Of a stretch of 64,000 nt of DNA, positions 34,297 through 46,100 are shown one piece after another. A program made the translations under genes and the position numbers. Origin of the DNA: Chitinophagaceae bacterium. GTDB taxonomy: Bacteria > Bacteroidota > Bacteroidia > Chitinophagales > Chitinophagaceae. The DNA is taken from contig JADKHN010000006.1 in the NCBI GenBank assembly GCA_016721725.1, forward strand, positions 1 to 64,000. Direction: 5' to 3'. The notes below the pieces were generated by a model that saw nothing but the letters and a program-made list of their open reading frames with translations, did no database searches and was not told the origin of the DNA. Each line of letters begins with the position of its first letter. Within the stretch, counting starts at the first letter, position 1.

Positions 34297-35154
34297 TTAC
34301 TTCAGAATAAGTCTGAGATAGGGGGAGAAATCCTCGGAAGATTCCCATTTGCTGTCTCCTCGCGGTTTGTAAAAACTAAATCCCGGTTCTGTACTGGCAA
34401 AACAGAAACTGCATTCCGGCACGCCGGGATGAAAGCAATGATGGACTTCGATCCCGACAAAGAGTTCTTTTTGGGTAAAGACCAGGTTGTAATTGGTCAG
34501 GTTGAATTCGAGGGCCTTGTCATCCAGTGTGTTCCGGTGTATGCTGAGGGGGATGGAATCCCGCAACAGTTCTTCCCCGGGCCATCCGTTGACCACATTG
34601 CGAATATGCAGCCTTAACAGGCAGGCGTTACAAAGATTGCTCACTTTGAAACGGACTTTCTCCAGTTTGAAGGAATCATAGGTCAGGTCAAAGATCCTGC
34701 CGAGTTCACCGCCGGTTGTGTCGTAATTCCAGCTCCTGAAATAGCCGACCGATTCCTTTGTTGTGCCCACGGCGACTTCTGTGCTGAATGATCTTATCGT
34801 TACCGGGCTCAGGTTCATGGATCGTTCAACCAGTTCGAAACTGTTCCTCCTGAGGGCCTCACTAACGGGAATGCGTAAACTCTCATAACCCACAGAACTG
34901 ATCAGCAGGGTATCGTTGCGCAGGGCCGGGGAGATCGTAAAAAGAAAATTACCGGATTCATCTGTCAGACTCATTCCCGGATGGTTTATGAGGCTGATGG
35001 AAGCACGGGAAGCAGGTCTCGCGTCTTTTTGAAACTGGACCCTGGCTTTGATACTGCGCTGGGCCGTTAATGTGAAAAAACTGCAGGTAAACAGGACCGT
35101 CACTGCAATGGTCAGTGGGAAATGCCAATGATTTTTACCCGGGAATGCATGCAT
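34297..35154 (-). CDS. Secreted carboxypeptidase-regulatory-like protein
   Basis: From ATG at 35154 the protein is 285 residues with a signal peptide (FPLTIAVTVLFTCSFFTLTAQ) and an N-terminal carboxypeptidase-regulatory-like beta-sandwich. The latter shows VQFQKDARPASRASISLINHPGMSLTDESGNFLFTI ... LLISSVGYESLRIPV, the same prefix found in TonB-dependent SusC-like proteins. The C-terminal half has a beta-rich part with cysteines (FKVSNLCNACLLRLHIRNV) and no sorting domain. The open frame runs upstream to 35469, but that part is translation of the 21-bp repeat array and is excluded. It is convergent with the radical SAM gene. Confidence 0.78.
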   Translation of the reverse strand: MHAFPGKNHWHFPLTIAVTVLFTCSFFTLTAQRSIKARVQFQKDARPASRASISLINHPGMSLTDESGNFLFTISPALRNDTLLISSVGYESLRIPVSEALRRNSFELVERSMNLSPVTIRSFSTEVAVGTTKESVGYFRSWNYDTTGGELGRIFDLTYDSFKLEKVRFKVSNLCNACLLRLHIRNVVNGWPGEELLRDSIPLSIHRNTLDDKALEFNLTNYNLVFTQKELFVGIEVHHCFHPGVPECSFCFASTEPGFSFYKPRGDSKWESSEDFSPYLRLILK

Positions 35155-35241
35155 GCTTGAATGGCGAAACGTTGCCGGGTACAAGTTACGAACATTTAGG
35201 GTTTCATAAATGAGGTTGGTCAGAGGGTAGTGTCTGTTTGA

Positions 35242-35412
35242 CAAGTCTTCGACAAGCTCAGACTGAAAAAACGCCCTGTCATCCTGAGCTTGTCGAATGT
35301 CATCCTGAGCTTGTCGAATGTCATCCTGAACTTGTCGAATGTCATCCTGAGCTTGTCGAAGGGAGGGGACGTAATGTCTCTGGTTAGGCAAGTCTTCGAC
35401 AAGCTCAGACTG
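35242..35412. repeat. 21-bp tandem array (GTCATCCTGAGCTTGTCGAAT) with flanking inverted copies
   Basis: Four units start at 35278, 35299, 35320 and 35341, exactly 21 bases apart. They are flanked on both sides by the opposite-orientation word AGTCTTCGACAAGCTCAGAC (35244-35263 and 35391-35410). The words TCATCCTGAGCTTGTCGAA and its reverse complement are common dispersed intergenic repeats in Bacteroidota, from memory. A related single copy lies at about 18076. There are no spacers between units, so this is not CRISPR. It fills the gap between the carboxypeptidase-like gene and the M20 gene. Confidence 0.85.
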
Positions 35413-35468
35413 ACAAATATTCGACAGGATCATACTGACATGTCTTGATTTCCTTTCAGGCCTGCTCA

Positions 35469-36777
35469 TTATTTTGATGTCATTGCCTTTGGATAATCAA
35501 AGACCAGCTGGCAAAAGGTCTTTACCCCCATATAGAGTCTGCTGTCATCGATCATGAAATCCGGGGTATGATGGGGAGGAGCCTTGGCCGGATCGTTGCC
35601 CCTGGGCATTCCTCCGAAATAAAAGAAGAAGGCTGGCGCTTTCGTGCCGTAATAACTGAAATCCTCAGCACCGGTGACCCAGTTCATCGATCGTACATTC
35701 GAATCTCCGACCGCTTTCCTGAGTGAAGGGATCATTTTTTCTACCAGGGCGGGGTCGTTATAATTGACGAGCGTTCGTGTATCAAAACTCACCTCAGCCC
35801 GGGCATTACTGGCTTCCGCGATCTTTTGCGCCGTTTGCCGGATGCGGTCCTGCACCTCGGTCTGCATCTTGCTGTCCAGTGTCCTGATGGTGCCCGACCA
35901 TCGTGCATTCCTCCGGGATGATGTTATTGCGAACCCCGCCCTGTATCTTTCCCACGGTGATCACTACCGGAGCCTTAGTGAGGTCCATCTGCCGGCTGAC
36001 GATTTGTTGCAGACCCTGGATGATCTCTGCGGATACCGTTATCGGGTCCACGCCCAGCCAGGGTTGTGCGCCATGGGCGGACCTGCCGTTCACTTTGATG
36101 GTGAACCAGTCGGCCGAAGCCATGAAGGCACCCGGTTTGTACTGGATATCCCCGGCGGGTATCCAGGATTCGATATGCATTCCGAAGATCACGTCCACTT
36201 TGGGGTTATCCATCACGCCTTCACTCACCATCAGTTTGGCGCCGCCTTCCTCCTGGCCGGGAGCACCTTCCTCACTGGGTTGAAAAATGAATACGACGGT
36301 TCCGGCGATCTGCTTTTTCAGGGAGGAGAGGAGTTTGGCGGCACCCAGCAGCATGGAGACATGTGCATCATGTCCGCAGGCATGCATGACCGGTAGTTTC
36401 TGTCCCAGGTAATCTGCGCTGTCAACCGAGGCGAAGGGGAGTTTCACCCTTTCTTTCACCGGTAAGGCGTCCATATCGGCCCTGAGGGCGATCACTGGCC
36501 CGGGTTTGTCACCTTTCAAAATGGCTACCACACCGGTTTTGGCGATCCCTTCCCGGATCTCGAGTCCGTATTTTTTCAACTGCTCCACGATATAGGCCGC
36601 GGTCTTGAATTCCCGGTTGCTGAGCTCCGGGTACTGGTGGATATGCCGTCTCCAGGTTTCCAGTTCGGGCTGGAGCTCACGGGCTTTCTTCTCCAGCAGG
36701 GCCTGGAGGTCCTGCGCGAAAAGGGAAGGACAATGGAAAAGGGTCAGAACGACAAAAAGGAGGATTGATCTTGGCAT
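35469..36777 (-). pseudogene. Secreted M20-family amidohydrolase (N-acyl amino acid hydrolase-like), frameshifted near 35894
   Basis: The minus-strand protein starts at ATG 36777 with a signal peptide (MPRSILLFVVLTLFHCPSLFAQ). The frame ends early at 35806, and removing one base from the GGG run at 35893-35895 joins it to the fragment ending at 35469, for about 435 residues. Metal-binding motifs of M20 peptidases are clear: RADMDALP (99-106), HACGHDAH (132-139), QPSEEGAPGQEEGGA (about 165-179) and GAEDFSYYGTKAPAFFFYFGG in the second part. These enzymes cleave N-acyl or peptide bonds; this one should act in the periplasm. The conserved sequence on both sides of the break suggests a recent indel or assembly error. 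Confidence 0.85.
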
Positions 36778-36976
36778 AGTGCTTCTTATTCGGGACCAAT
36801 ATAAATAAAAAATCAGCGGCGGTGAATTTTGGAAAAATGAAAGAAAGGTGTGGGGCGTAACGAGCTGTTTGACAAACTCGTATGATGTAATTTCAGCATG
36901 TCATAAAAAATGCTTTTTTCAGAATAATTATTATATATTTAACACTTTCTATCATTATTTGACCAAACTAACTGAC

Positions 36977-39900
36977 ATGCAACAGAATTACTCTGTAAAA
37001 ATTATCGGTGAGATTGCACCTAAAAGCCAAACTGCAAAAGGCTTTCAGCGATATCTGACCTTGCTCTTGTTACCGCTTCTCCTGTTCATGGGGCAATCGG
37101 CCAACAGCCAATGTACTTTCGCCTCCTCATTCGGCTCTGCGACCATCAATACCGGTGGTACCGTGGTTCAGATCAGTACCTGTTCTTTCGCAGGTGAATA
37201 CTCCACCATCAGTGGTGCTGTGAATGGTCAGACCCTCCGGTTTACCAGCAGCATAGCCACCGACTATATCACCATACATTCGGGTAGCGCGGCCGGTCCT
37301 GTTGTAGCTTTTGGACAGACTCCTTTGTCTTTCGCCAATACATTTACAGGCACCCTTTATGCACACTGGAGCAGCAATGCTGCCTGTGGTACGCAATCAA
37401 CTTGCCGTACAACCACGGTGCAGTGTACCAGCTGTACGCCACCTGCTGCGCCAGCGAATGATCTTTGCATCAATGCCTTGCCCATCAATTGCGGCCAGAC
37501 CATCAATGCCACAACCACCGGCGCGGCTTTGGATGTTGTTCCAACCTGTGTGACAACATTGAGTTCAGCCCCCGGAGTCTGGTATACCTTCACCGGCGAC
37601 GGATCCAATATTACCTTAAGCCTTTGCGGCAGTTCTTACGATACCAAACTCGGTGTGTTCAGCGGAACCTGTGCCGCCCTGACCTGTGTTACGGGTAATG
37701 ATGATTTCTGTAGTCTTCAGTCGCAAGTCACATTCACTTCTGTTTTCGGTACGACCTATTATGTACTGGTGACCGGCTTTAGTACCAACAGCGGAAACTT
37801 TACCCTGGCCCGAACCTGTGCGTTTGCCAATGAGGCCTGTGCCGGTGCAACGACCATCAATTGCGGTCAGACCATCAACGGTACAACAACAGGTGCAACC
37901 TTGGATGCGGTCCCCACTTGTGTGACCGCCTTAAATACCGCTCCGGGTCGTTGGTACACATTCCCTGGCGATGGTTCCAACGTAACCCTCAGCCTTTGCG
38001 GAAGCGCTTATGATACCAAGATCGGCGTGTTCAGTGGAAATTGCGGCGGCCTGGTCTGTGTGACCGGAAACGATGATTTCTGCGGTACACAATCTCAGGT
38101 GACCTTTACTTCAGTGATCGGAACCACATATTATGTATTGGTGACCGGTTTCAGTACCGCCAGCGGAAACTTCACCCTGGCCCGTACCTGCGTCTCTCCC
38201 TGTAACATTACGTTGAGTTCTGCAGCGGGTACCAATAACCAAACGGTTTGTAACAGTGCCCCCATTGTCAACATCACTTATAATACGACCGGAGCAACCG
38301 GAGCAACCGTTACCGGATTGCCTGCGGGTGTCACGGGTACCTGGGCCGCCAATGTGGTGACCATTTCAGGTACACCAACCGCCAACGGTACCTTTAACTA
38401 TACGGTCAACCTGACCGGATGTCCGGGTACTACGGCAACGGGTACCATTACGGTCAATCCTTCACCGGCCGCCCCGGTGATCACACCGAATCCTGCGGCG
38501 GTTTGTCTGGGATTCAGCACACCATTGTCTGCTACGACCGGTCCGGGTAGTACAGGAACCTGTACCACTTCTTCCGGAGCGATCAGTGTACTTGTTCCGG
38601 ATAATAACCCGGCCGGTATCACTTCAACACTCAATGTGAGTTGTGTGCCTGCAGGAGCGACCATCACTGGTATCGATGTGACCATCAACATGACCCATAC
38701 CTGGGACGGAGATATGATCTTCAACCTGAAATCACCCAATAACGAGGTGCTCAACCTGATCAACGCCAGGGGCGGATCGGGAGATAATTTCGTCAATACG
38801 GTGATCAGCTCGGCATCCGCCAACCCGTTGTCTGCCGGTACGCCGCCCTTTACCGGAACCTTTATGGCTGATGGTAATGCGGCCAATCCACCAACGGCCT
38901 ACCCGCAGACCACCACCACCTTCCCGGCCATGTACCCAACGCCTAACGGCAACTGGATCCTGGCGATGCGGGATAATGCCGGCGGCGACGTAGGTACCCT
39001 TACCAGCTGGTCCATCAAATTCAATTATAATACACCACCGGCCCCGGTTGCTGTGATCTGGTCTCCAGCCACGGAACTATACACCAATGTGGGTGCTACT
39101 ACACCTTATGTTGCCGGAACGCCTTTGGCAACGGTTTATGCAAAACCAACCGTCACCCGGACCTATTCTGCAGTAATTCCTTCTGTTCCCTGTCCTTCTT
39201 TGCCGGCCAGTGTAACCGTTACGGTTAACCCTAATCCGGTGATCGCCATTGTAGATGATCCTACCGGGCCGCTTTGCCAGGGAGATCCTAAACGGCTGAC
39301 GGTGATCAATGCACCTACCGTTGGATCTTGCGTAACGAATTCGGGTGCGATCAATTTGCCTTTACCGGATCTGTCCAGTGCCACCAGTAATCTGACGGTT
39401 TCCTGTGTACCTGCGGGTGCAACGGCAACCAGTGCCAGTGTCAAATTCAACATTACCCATACCTGGGATGGTGATCTGAGTTTGTTCCTGAAAGCGCCGA
39501 ATAACCAGGTATTGAACCTGGTGAATCAGAAAGGCGGATCAGGAGACAACTTCACCAATACTGTTGTCAGTTCAACCGGAACCCTGACCTTTGGCGCCAG
39601 CGCACCTCCTTTTACCAATACTTATGTAGCTGATGGGGATGGCGCTGCTCCGGCACCTCCGGGCATGACACAGACCACGCCTAATTTTGCCGGTTTACTG
39701 ACCGGACCACTCAATGGCACCTGGACCTTTGGTGCCCGGGACAATGCAGGTGGTGATATAGGAACCTTACTGAATTGGGAAGTAACCCTTAATTATACTA
39801 TTCCTGCCGCACCCATTCCTGCCGGCTGGACCTTCTTATGGACCCCGGCTGCAGGCCTGAACTCAACCACCACTAACCCGGTTGCTGCTTCTCCTGCAGT

Positions 39901-42715
39901 TTCAACTACCTATAATGTAACGGCGACAGACCTGAACGGATGTTCGGGTAATGCGTCGATTGCCATAACAGTATATACAAGACCTTCTGTTACCGCTCAG
40001 CCTTCGAATACTACGGTATGCGACAGGGGAGTGGCTACATTCACGGCTAACGGAGCCGGACAAGGCGCAGCCTTCCAATGGCAGGTCAGCACCAATGGTG
40101 GTGTTACCTGGACCGATCTGGCCAACGCGGCTCCTTATTCCGGTGTAAATACAGGAACACTGACCATCAACCCGGTTGCCTTCTCCATGAATGGATACCG
40201 TTACCGCATGAACGTGAGTGGCGCTTGTCCTCCGGTGGCCAGTTCAAACGGTGCGATCCTGACGGTTAATGCTTTACCCGTTGTTACGGTCAGCCCAGCT
40301 GGTCCGATCTGTGGAGGTGTTGCCGGCACCAATGGTCTTGCCTTGACCGCCAGTGGAGCAAACACTTATATCTGGTCACCAACAACCGGATTATATACCA
40401 ATGCTACGGCAACAACGCCTTATACCAGCACCAACCTGGCTACAGTATACGCGGCTCCAACTTCGTTGACCACCTATACCGTGACCGGTACGGCTACTTC
40501 AACCGGTTGTTCCAATACCGCGAGCGTAGTGGTGAATTACACGCCACCGCCACCAACGGTTACACCAAACCCGGTTGTCATGTGTTTGGGCGATCCGGCT
40601 GTTAAACTGAAGAGTTCAACTTCTCAGTCTTATTCCGCTTCATTCGCTTCCGGTGCGGTCAACGTGGCCATTCCTGATGGTCCGGGTATTCCACCGGTTC
40701 CGGTCTCTTATCCTGCCACAACCTCCAATATCACGGTATCCGGTATCCCTGCGGGTGCGACCGTTACCGGTGTCAGGGCTAAGTTGAATGTGACCCATGC
40801 CTGGGTCTCCGACCTGATCATGGTACTCAAAGCCCCGAACGGCAATGTGTATAACCTGGATGCCTTGTTATCTTCTACCAATAACCCCGGCGCCAACTTC
40901 ACTAATACGATCATCAGTTCCGCCGGAGTGAATGCCCTGAGTTCAGGTGCGGCGCCTTATAGCGCGACCTTCAAGGCGGATGCGGCCGGTGCGACCTTCG
41001 TTGCCTTCGGCTTCACCTTCCCGGGTGGTCCTGCCGGATTTATTCCAAACGTAGCCAACTGGAACGGATTATATTCTGTTCCGAACGGTACCTGGACCAT
41101 TGCCATGTATGATGCAGGCGCTCCGGATGCGGGTACGTTCAATAACTGGACCCTGGATATCGATTATGTACTCGGTGTTCCGGCTTCACCGGCCACCTGG
41201 TCTCCAGCCGCCGGATTGTTCAGCGATGCCGGTGCAACGGTTCCTTATGTTGCCGGTACGCAGGTTGATTCTGTGTGGACCAAACCGACCCCTGCCGGTG
41301 TGTACAATTACAACGTGACCGTACAGAGCTTGTCAGCTCCTCCGGCCGCTGTAACCACACCAATGGCTGGTGGTAATGGTAATAACATGATCTTCTTCAA
41401 CCTGAACAATGGCAATGGTATCCCGATGAACCTGAATGGTGTGTCCACCAATGCATTCGGTTCAGGAGCGGTAACTGCAAGGCTTTGGGTTAAAACATCG
41501 GCCATTGCCGGTAACCCGGGTACGATCGATCCATCCAATGGCTGGAACGTGATCGCTACTCAAAACTCCAATGTCACAGCCAATACGCTGAACGCGGTCA
41601 TCACCGGTTTGACATTCCCGATCCCTGCCGGTGCCACTTATGGCATTGGTGTGGAATTCACGGCAGCCAGTGCAACCTTCCCGGCTTATACCAATGGTGA
41701 CGGAACGATCGACACCTACACCAATAATGGTTGCTCTATCATCACCGACGGCAACATCGGTTGGGGTGGCCCGGTTGCTCCTGGTCCTCCGGCGAACAAC
41801 CCGCGCAACTTCAATGGTGCCGCTTACCTGTCCGCTGCTAACGTACCGGCCTGTACCTCACCTGCAAGGGTGGTGACAGTGACCGTTAATACACAGGCAA
41901 CCGTTACGGTTCAGCCGGTCAACCAGACCATCTGTACCGACAAAGTGGCTACCTTCTCTGTAACGGCGACCATTCCTCTGGGAACGATCGCTTACCAGTG
42001 GGAAGTGAGTACCAATAACGGTAATACGTACACGGCGATCTCAAACAACACCATCTACAGCGGGGCTACCACGCCAACGCTGACCATCACAGCGCCTCCT
42101 GTATCCATGAGCGGTTATTTCTACCGTTGCAGGCTGCAGGGCCCGGCTCCTTGTGCTCCGGCATACTCCTTCTTCCGGATCCTCACGGTGAATCCATTAC
42201 CAACCGTGGTGATCTCCGCTTCACCTTATGTGAAGCTGTTCCCGGGATTAAGGACGGTATTGTCCTCTACGGTTTCTCCATTCGCTGCCGCCACCTATAC
42301 CTGGCGCAGGAACGGTACGGTAGTCGGCGGTGCCGGTACCGGAACCCTGAATGTTGATGTGGATGGCCTGGGTGATTATACCCTGACCGTTACGGATGTG
42401 AACGGTTGTACCAATACGTCCAACCTGATCAACATCTCTGATTCAGTGATGAGCAATTGCTTCCTGTATCCGAACCCGAGCAACGGACAGTTCCAGGTCA
42501 GGTATTACAGTGTCAACAACAACAGTGTATTACCCAGGATCCTGACGGTATATGATGCAAGAGGTGTACGTATCCTGACTCAGGATTTTGGCATCACGGC
42601 CCCTTATGCAAGAATGGATCTTGACTTAAGGCGTTATGGTCACGGGGTGTATTGGGTTGAATTGGGCGACCGAAACGGCAGCCGTCTCACCATATGCAGG
42701 GCTGTTGTGGAATAA
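36977..42715 (+). CDS. Giant T9SS surface protein with three proprotein-convertase P-domains (paralog 1)
   Basis: Starting at ATG 36977 the protein has 1912 residues, with a long signal peptide (about 1-45, YLTLLLLPLLLFMGQSANSQ). In order there are: a cysteine-containing CUB-like part (about 46-155), two near-identical repeats of about 115 residues (NDLCINALPINCGQTINATT..., NEACAGATTINCGQTINGTT...), an Ig-like GLPAGVTGTW module, three proprotein-convertase P-domain-like modules (about 534-687, 789-942, 1224-1400, with NxTHTWDGD and GTLxxWxxxxNY), further Ig-like modules, and the T9SS type A tail (about 1828-1912, YPNPSNGQF ... GHGVYWVELGD). No protease domain is present, so it is probably an adhesin or matrix protein. 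The frame starts earlier (36848), but that part is not a signal peptide. The last 2.9 kb is duplicated in the next gene. Confidence 0.88.
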   Translation: MQQNYSVKIIGEIAPKSQTAKGFQRYLTLLLLPLLLFMGQSANSQCTFASSFGSATINTGGTVVQISTCSFAGEYSTISGAVNGQTLRFTSSIATDYITIHSGSAAGPVVAFGQTPLSFANTFTGTLYAHWSSNAACGTQSTCRTTTVQCTSCTPPAAPANDLCINALPINCGQTINATTTGAALDVVPTCVTTLSSAPGVWYTFTGDGSNITLSLCGSSYDTKLGVFSGTCAALTCVTGNDDFCSLQSQVTFTSVFGTTYYVLVTGFSTNSGNFTLARTCAFANEACAGATTINCGQTINGTTTGATLDAVPTCVTALNTAPGRWYTFPGDGSNVTLSLCGSAYDTKIGVFSGNCGGLVCVTGNDDFCGTQSQVTFTSVIGTTYYVLVTGFSTASGNFTLARTCVSPCNITLSSAAGTNNQTVCNSAPIVNITYNTTGATGATVTGLPAGVTGTWAANVVTISGTPTANGTFNYTVNLTGCPGTTATGTITVNPSPAAPVITPNPAAVCLGFSTPLSATTGPGSTGTCTTSSGAISVLVPDNNPAGITSTLNVSCVPAGATITGIDVTINMTHTWDGDMIFNLKSPNNEVLNLINARGGSGDNFVNTVISSASANPLSAGTPPFTGTFMADGNAANPPTAYPQTTTTFPAMYPTPNGNWILAMRDNAGGDVGTLTSWSIKFNYNTPPAPVAVIWSPATELYTNVGATTPYVAGTPLATVYAKPTVTRTYSAVIPSVPCPSLPASVTVTVNPNPVIAIVDDPTGPLCQGDPKRLTVINAPTVGSCVTNSGAINLPLPDLSSATSNLTVSCVPAGATATSASVKFNITHTWDGDLSLFLKAPNNQVLNLVNQKGGSGDNFTNTVVSSTGTLTFGASAPPFTNTYVADGDGAAPAPPGMTQTTPNFAGLLTGPLNGTWTFGARDNAGGDIGTLLNWEVTLNYTIPAAPIPAGWTFLWTPAAGLNSTTTNPVAASPAVSTTYNVTATDLNGCSGNASIAITVYTRPSVTAQPSNTTVCDRGVATFTANGAGQGAAFQWQVSTNGGVTWTDLANAAPYSGVNTGTLTINPVAFSMNGYRYRMNVSGACPPVASSNGAILTVNALPVVTVSPAGPICGGVAGTNGLALTASGANTYIWSPTTGLYTNATATTPYTSTNLATVYAAPTSLTTYTVTGTATSTGCSNTASVVVNYTPPPPTVTPNPVVMCLGDPAVKLKSSTSQSYSASFASGAVNVAIPDGPGIPPVPVSYPATTSNITVSGIPAGATVTGVRAKLNVTHAWVSDLIMVLKAPNGNVYNLDALLSSTNNPGANFTNTIISSAGVNALSSGAAPYSATFKADAAGATFVAFGFTFPGGPAGFIPNVANWNGLYSVPNGTWTIAMYDAGAPDAGTFNNWTLDIDYVLGVPASPATWSPAAGLFSDAGATVPYVAGTQVDSVWTKPTPAGVYNYNVTVQSLSAPPAAVTTPMAGGNGNNMIFFNLNNGNGIPMNLNGVSTNAFGSGAVTARLWVKTSAIAGNPGTIDPSNGWNVIATQNSNVTANTLNAVITGLTFPIPAGATYGIGVEFTAASATFPAYTNGDGTIDTYTNNGCSIITDGNIGWGGPVAPGPPANNPRNFNGAAYLSAANVPACTSPARVVTVTVNTQATVTVQPVNQTICTDKVATFSVTATIPLGTIAYQWEVSTNNGNTYTAISNNTIYSGATTPTLTITAPPVSMSGYFYRCRLQGPAPCAPAYSFFRILTVNPLPTVVISASPYVKLFPGLRTVLSSTVSPFAAATYTWRRNGTVVGGAGTGTLNVDVDGLGDYTLTVTDVNGCTNTSNLINISDSVMSNCFLYPNPSNGQFQVRYYSVNNNSVLPRILTVYDARGVRILTQDFGITAPYARMDLDLRRYGHGVYWVELGDRNGSRLTICRAVVE

Positions 42716-42740
42716 TGACATGTTATCCTGAACATAGATC

Positions 42741-42770
42741 AAATCCCCCCGGTTCCGGGGGGATTTTTTT
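42741..42770 (+). terminator. Intrinsic terminator after paralog 1
   Basis: AAATCCCCCC (42741-42750), loop GGTTCC, GGGGGGATTT then T-rich sequence: a GC-rich stem followed by a T7 run, 26 bases after the stop at 42715. Confidence 0.9.
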
Positions 42771-43166
42771 ATGGGTCAATTTTGATGTTTTTCAGGGATT
42801 GAAAAGCAGGATTGGTATTTATGAGGTTGGTCATTGCTCGCCAGGAAATTGAATTATTCCTAGGAATTCCGGATAAGAAATAGTAGATTAGATTATTCAT
42901 TTCATACCCAAGTGAAAGCTTATTCGAAATTCATTCATTGTTGACACTCCTTTGAAGCCTTTTCCGGGCCGTTAAATAAAATATCCTGCTGAAACTCTTT
43001 TCTATAATAGACAAGCTAGAAGGACTTTAATTTTTTGAAAAGAATTATTTTATCTGGGTTGAACTTGTTTCAGCCTGAATTGAATATATACTTTTTGGAT
43101 TCGTATTTTAAGCCATATTGCTCTGGTGATAAGCTTATGCATTAATTACACCTAATACTGTTTATT
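42771..43166. other. AT-rich intergenic leader before paralog 2, no gene seen
   Basis: About 400 bases without a credible open frame. A 12-bp palindrome ATTCCTAGGAAT lies near 42855. No exact TAnnTTTG box is found close to the next start, though the stretch is AT-rich enough to hold a promoter. No RNA structure is recognised. Confidence 0.5.
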
Positions 43167-46100
43167 ATGAGAAAACTTTTCACACTCATTCTGATCCTGA
43201 TTGCAGGATTGATTTCTGAAGCCCAGCCCACGTATTACAATCATGCGACTGCTGCGGGAGGTACTACAAATGTGTTTCCATTCAACGCCAATGCCGGAGT
43301 GGGAAAAAGAGTACAATGGGTCATCGCGGCCGGAGAATTCAATCAGCCTTCTTCCGCACCGGCCGGGAATTTAACTACGCTTTGGTTCTGGGCAAATACA
43401 GCTGGCACGGCCACTTACACCAACCTGACGGTCCGTATGGCCATGGTTTCCACTTCCACCTTCATTCAAACCGGCCAATTCTATACGGGTGCCATGACCA
43501 CCGTGCGGCAGCAAAACACGGCCGTAACGCCAAGCGGAGCGAATACCTGGGTCAGCATACCGCTCACCACCCCATTTGCTTATAACCCGGCAATGAACCT
43601 GATCATCGAGGTTTATCATTGCGGTTATACCGGTACCGGTTTCTCCCTTCGACAGATCGGTTATGGATCCGCACCGAACTATAGAAGGCAATATAGTGAT
43701 GCCTCATCAGCATGCGGAGCTGTCGCTTTACCAACAGGAGGAGATCTCAATATTGCCGGAATCGGCGTTACCATGGCAGCCGCTAATCCTTCGGTAACCA
43801 TTGACCAGGCTGTAGGGCAGGCTGATCCGACATCAACCTCGCCTATTAATTTTACTGCCGTGTTCAATCAACCCGTTACCGGTTTTGCAACCGGAGATGT
43901 TACCTTAAGCGGAACGGCAGGCGCTACAACGGCTGTGGTGACCGGTGGACCATCCACTTATAATGTCGCGGTATCCGGCATGACAGGAAGCGGAACGGTC
44001 ATAGCGACCATACCTGCGGGGGTCTGTGTGAATGCCACCAGTGATCCCAATAACGCATCCACCAGTACGGATAATTCCGTGACGTATAACCTTCCGGCTG
44101 CTACCATCTGTACAACATTTGTCGGAACAGTCTCTGCCGCCGATCCAAGTACATCCTTAAGGTCTTTCCGGGATGGGATCAATAAGACCTGCGCTTCTCC
44201 CGGAACCTGCCAGGCCGGTATAGCAGGAACATTCCAATATAAAATACTGACCTGGACCAACCCCATTGCAACACCTCAATGCGTAACCATTGATTATTCT
44301 ATTCCGAATGCCAATCCTAATTTCAGTTTTGTTTCAGCATACAATGGTCCGCCAAACCTGGCCAATCTGTGTACCAACTGGCGGGACGGGATCAGGGCAG
44401 GCAATACCATTACCTTCTCATTCGTCCCGGCAGCGCCACCGTCAATTTCCGGGACCAATGTTACAGGCGGACAAACAGCGGACTATTCAATAGTGGTTAA
44501 AGCGCCCATTTGCGCTTCGGCTCCCTGCACGATCAACCGGACTTCTGCAGCCGGAACTGATAACCAGGCCTTATGCCTGGGAGCTCCGATCACCAACATC
44601 ACTTATTCCACAACGATAGCAACCGGTGCAACTTTTACCGGATTACCAGCCGGTGTAACCGGTAACTGGGCGTCTAATGTGGTCACGATCAGCGGTACAC
44701 CAACCACTGCAGGGGTCTACAATTATACCGTTACCCTGGTGGGTTGTCCATCAGCGACCACCGCAACCGGTACCATTACGGTGAATGCAAATCCGACAAT
44801 CGGAATCGCAGAAGATCCAACAGGTCCTTTATGCCAGGGCGACCCTAAATTATTGACTGCTCTGTTAGGTTTGCCATTGGTCAATTATTGCTTCACGCAT
44901 TCCTCTTCAACAGCCATCACTTCCGGTAATTCTGTAGCCTGTAACGCAGGTGGTATTACCACGGATAACAGTTATTGGAGGGTATATCCACTCACCGGCT
45001 ACGCATTGCCCGGCCCGCTCACCATTACATCCGTTAAGTTTGGTGTGGAATTAAACCAGAATGCGCCACTGAATGCAACGGTCCGGTTATATACACAAAC
45101 CGGCGCGGCATTCCCGGGTGGCACACGAACCCTGATCAGAACACAGGCGGTCACCATTCCGATCATGTCGGGAGCCATTTTTACCGCCCCGATCACCCCG
45201 GTCACGGTCAATCCAACAGACATTGTGGTTGTTGAATTATTCACACCGAATGTACCCGGCGTTTCCCGGTTCTGGATCGGCAGCAATGCGGCGGCACAGA
45301 CCAGTCCATCTTATTTGTCTGCCGTTCCTTGCGGCATTGCCACACCTACCGATATCGCGGCAATTGGCTTCCCCAATATGCATATTATACTGGATATTTG
45401 CGGAACTACCGGTGGCGGAGGTACACCGATACCTGCCGGATGGACCTTCCTGTGGTCACCGGCTGCAGGTTTGAATTCAACCACCACCAACCCGGTTGCC
45501 GCTTCACCTGCTGTATCAACTACTTACACAGTTGTCGTAACCAATCTGAATGGTTGTGTGGGAACGGCATCCATTCCTATAACGGTGAATACCCGTCCTT
45601 CCATTACTGCGCAACCGGCCAATACAACGGTTTGTCATGGACAGACCGCAAGCTTCACTGCGGGTGGCGCCGGTACCGGCTTTGTTTATCAATGGCAGGA
45701 AAGCACGAATGGAGGTGTTACCTGGAACAATCTCACCAATACAGCTCCCTATTCCGGGGTTACTACGGCCACTTTGACGATCAACCCGGCCACGGTAGCT
45801 ATGAATGGATACCGCTACCGTGTAGCGGTCAGCGGCGCTTGCCCGCCAGTCGCCTATTCCAACGGAGCTATTCTTAATGTCAATGCATTGCCGGTGGTCA
45901 GCATCAGCCCGGCCGGCCCGGCTTGCGGCGGTGTTGCGGGTATCAATGGTCTTGCCCTGACTGCCAGTGGAGCCAATACTTATGTATGGGCGCCGCTGAC
46001 CGGATTATACACCAATGCTACAGCCACCACGCCTTATACCGGAACCAACCTGGCTACGGTCTATGCCGCTCCAACTTCGTTGACTACCTATACCGTTACC

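Noticed and set aside
35278..35361. Possible CRISPR array
   Set aside because: The 21-bp units are directly contiguous with no spacers and there are no cas genes nearby.
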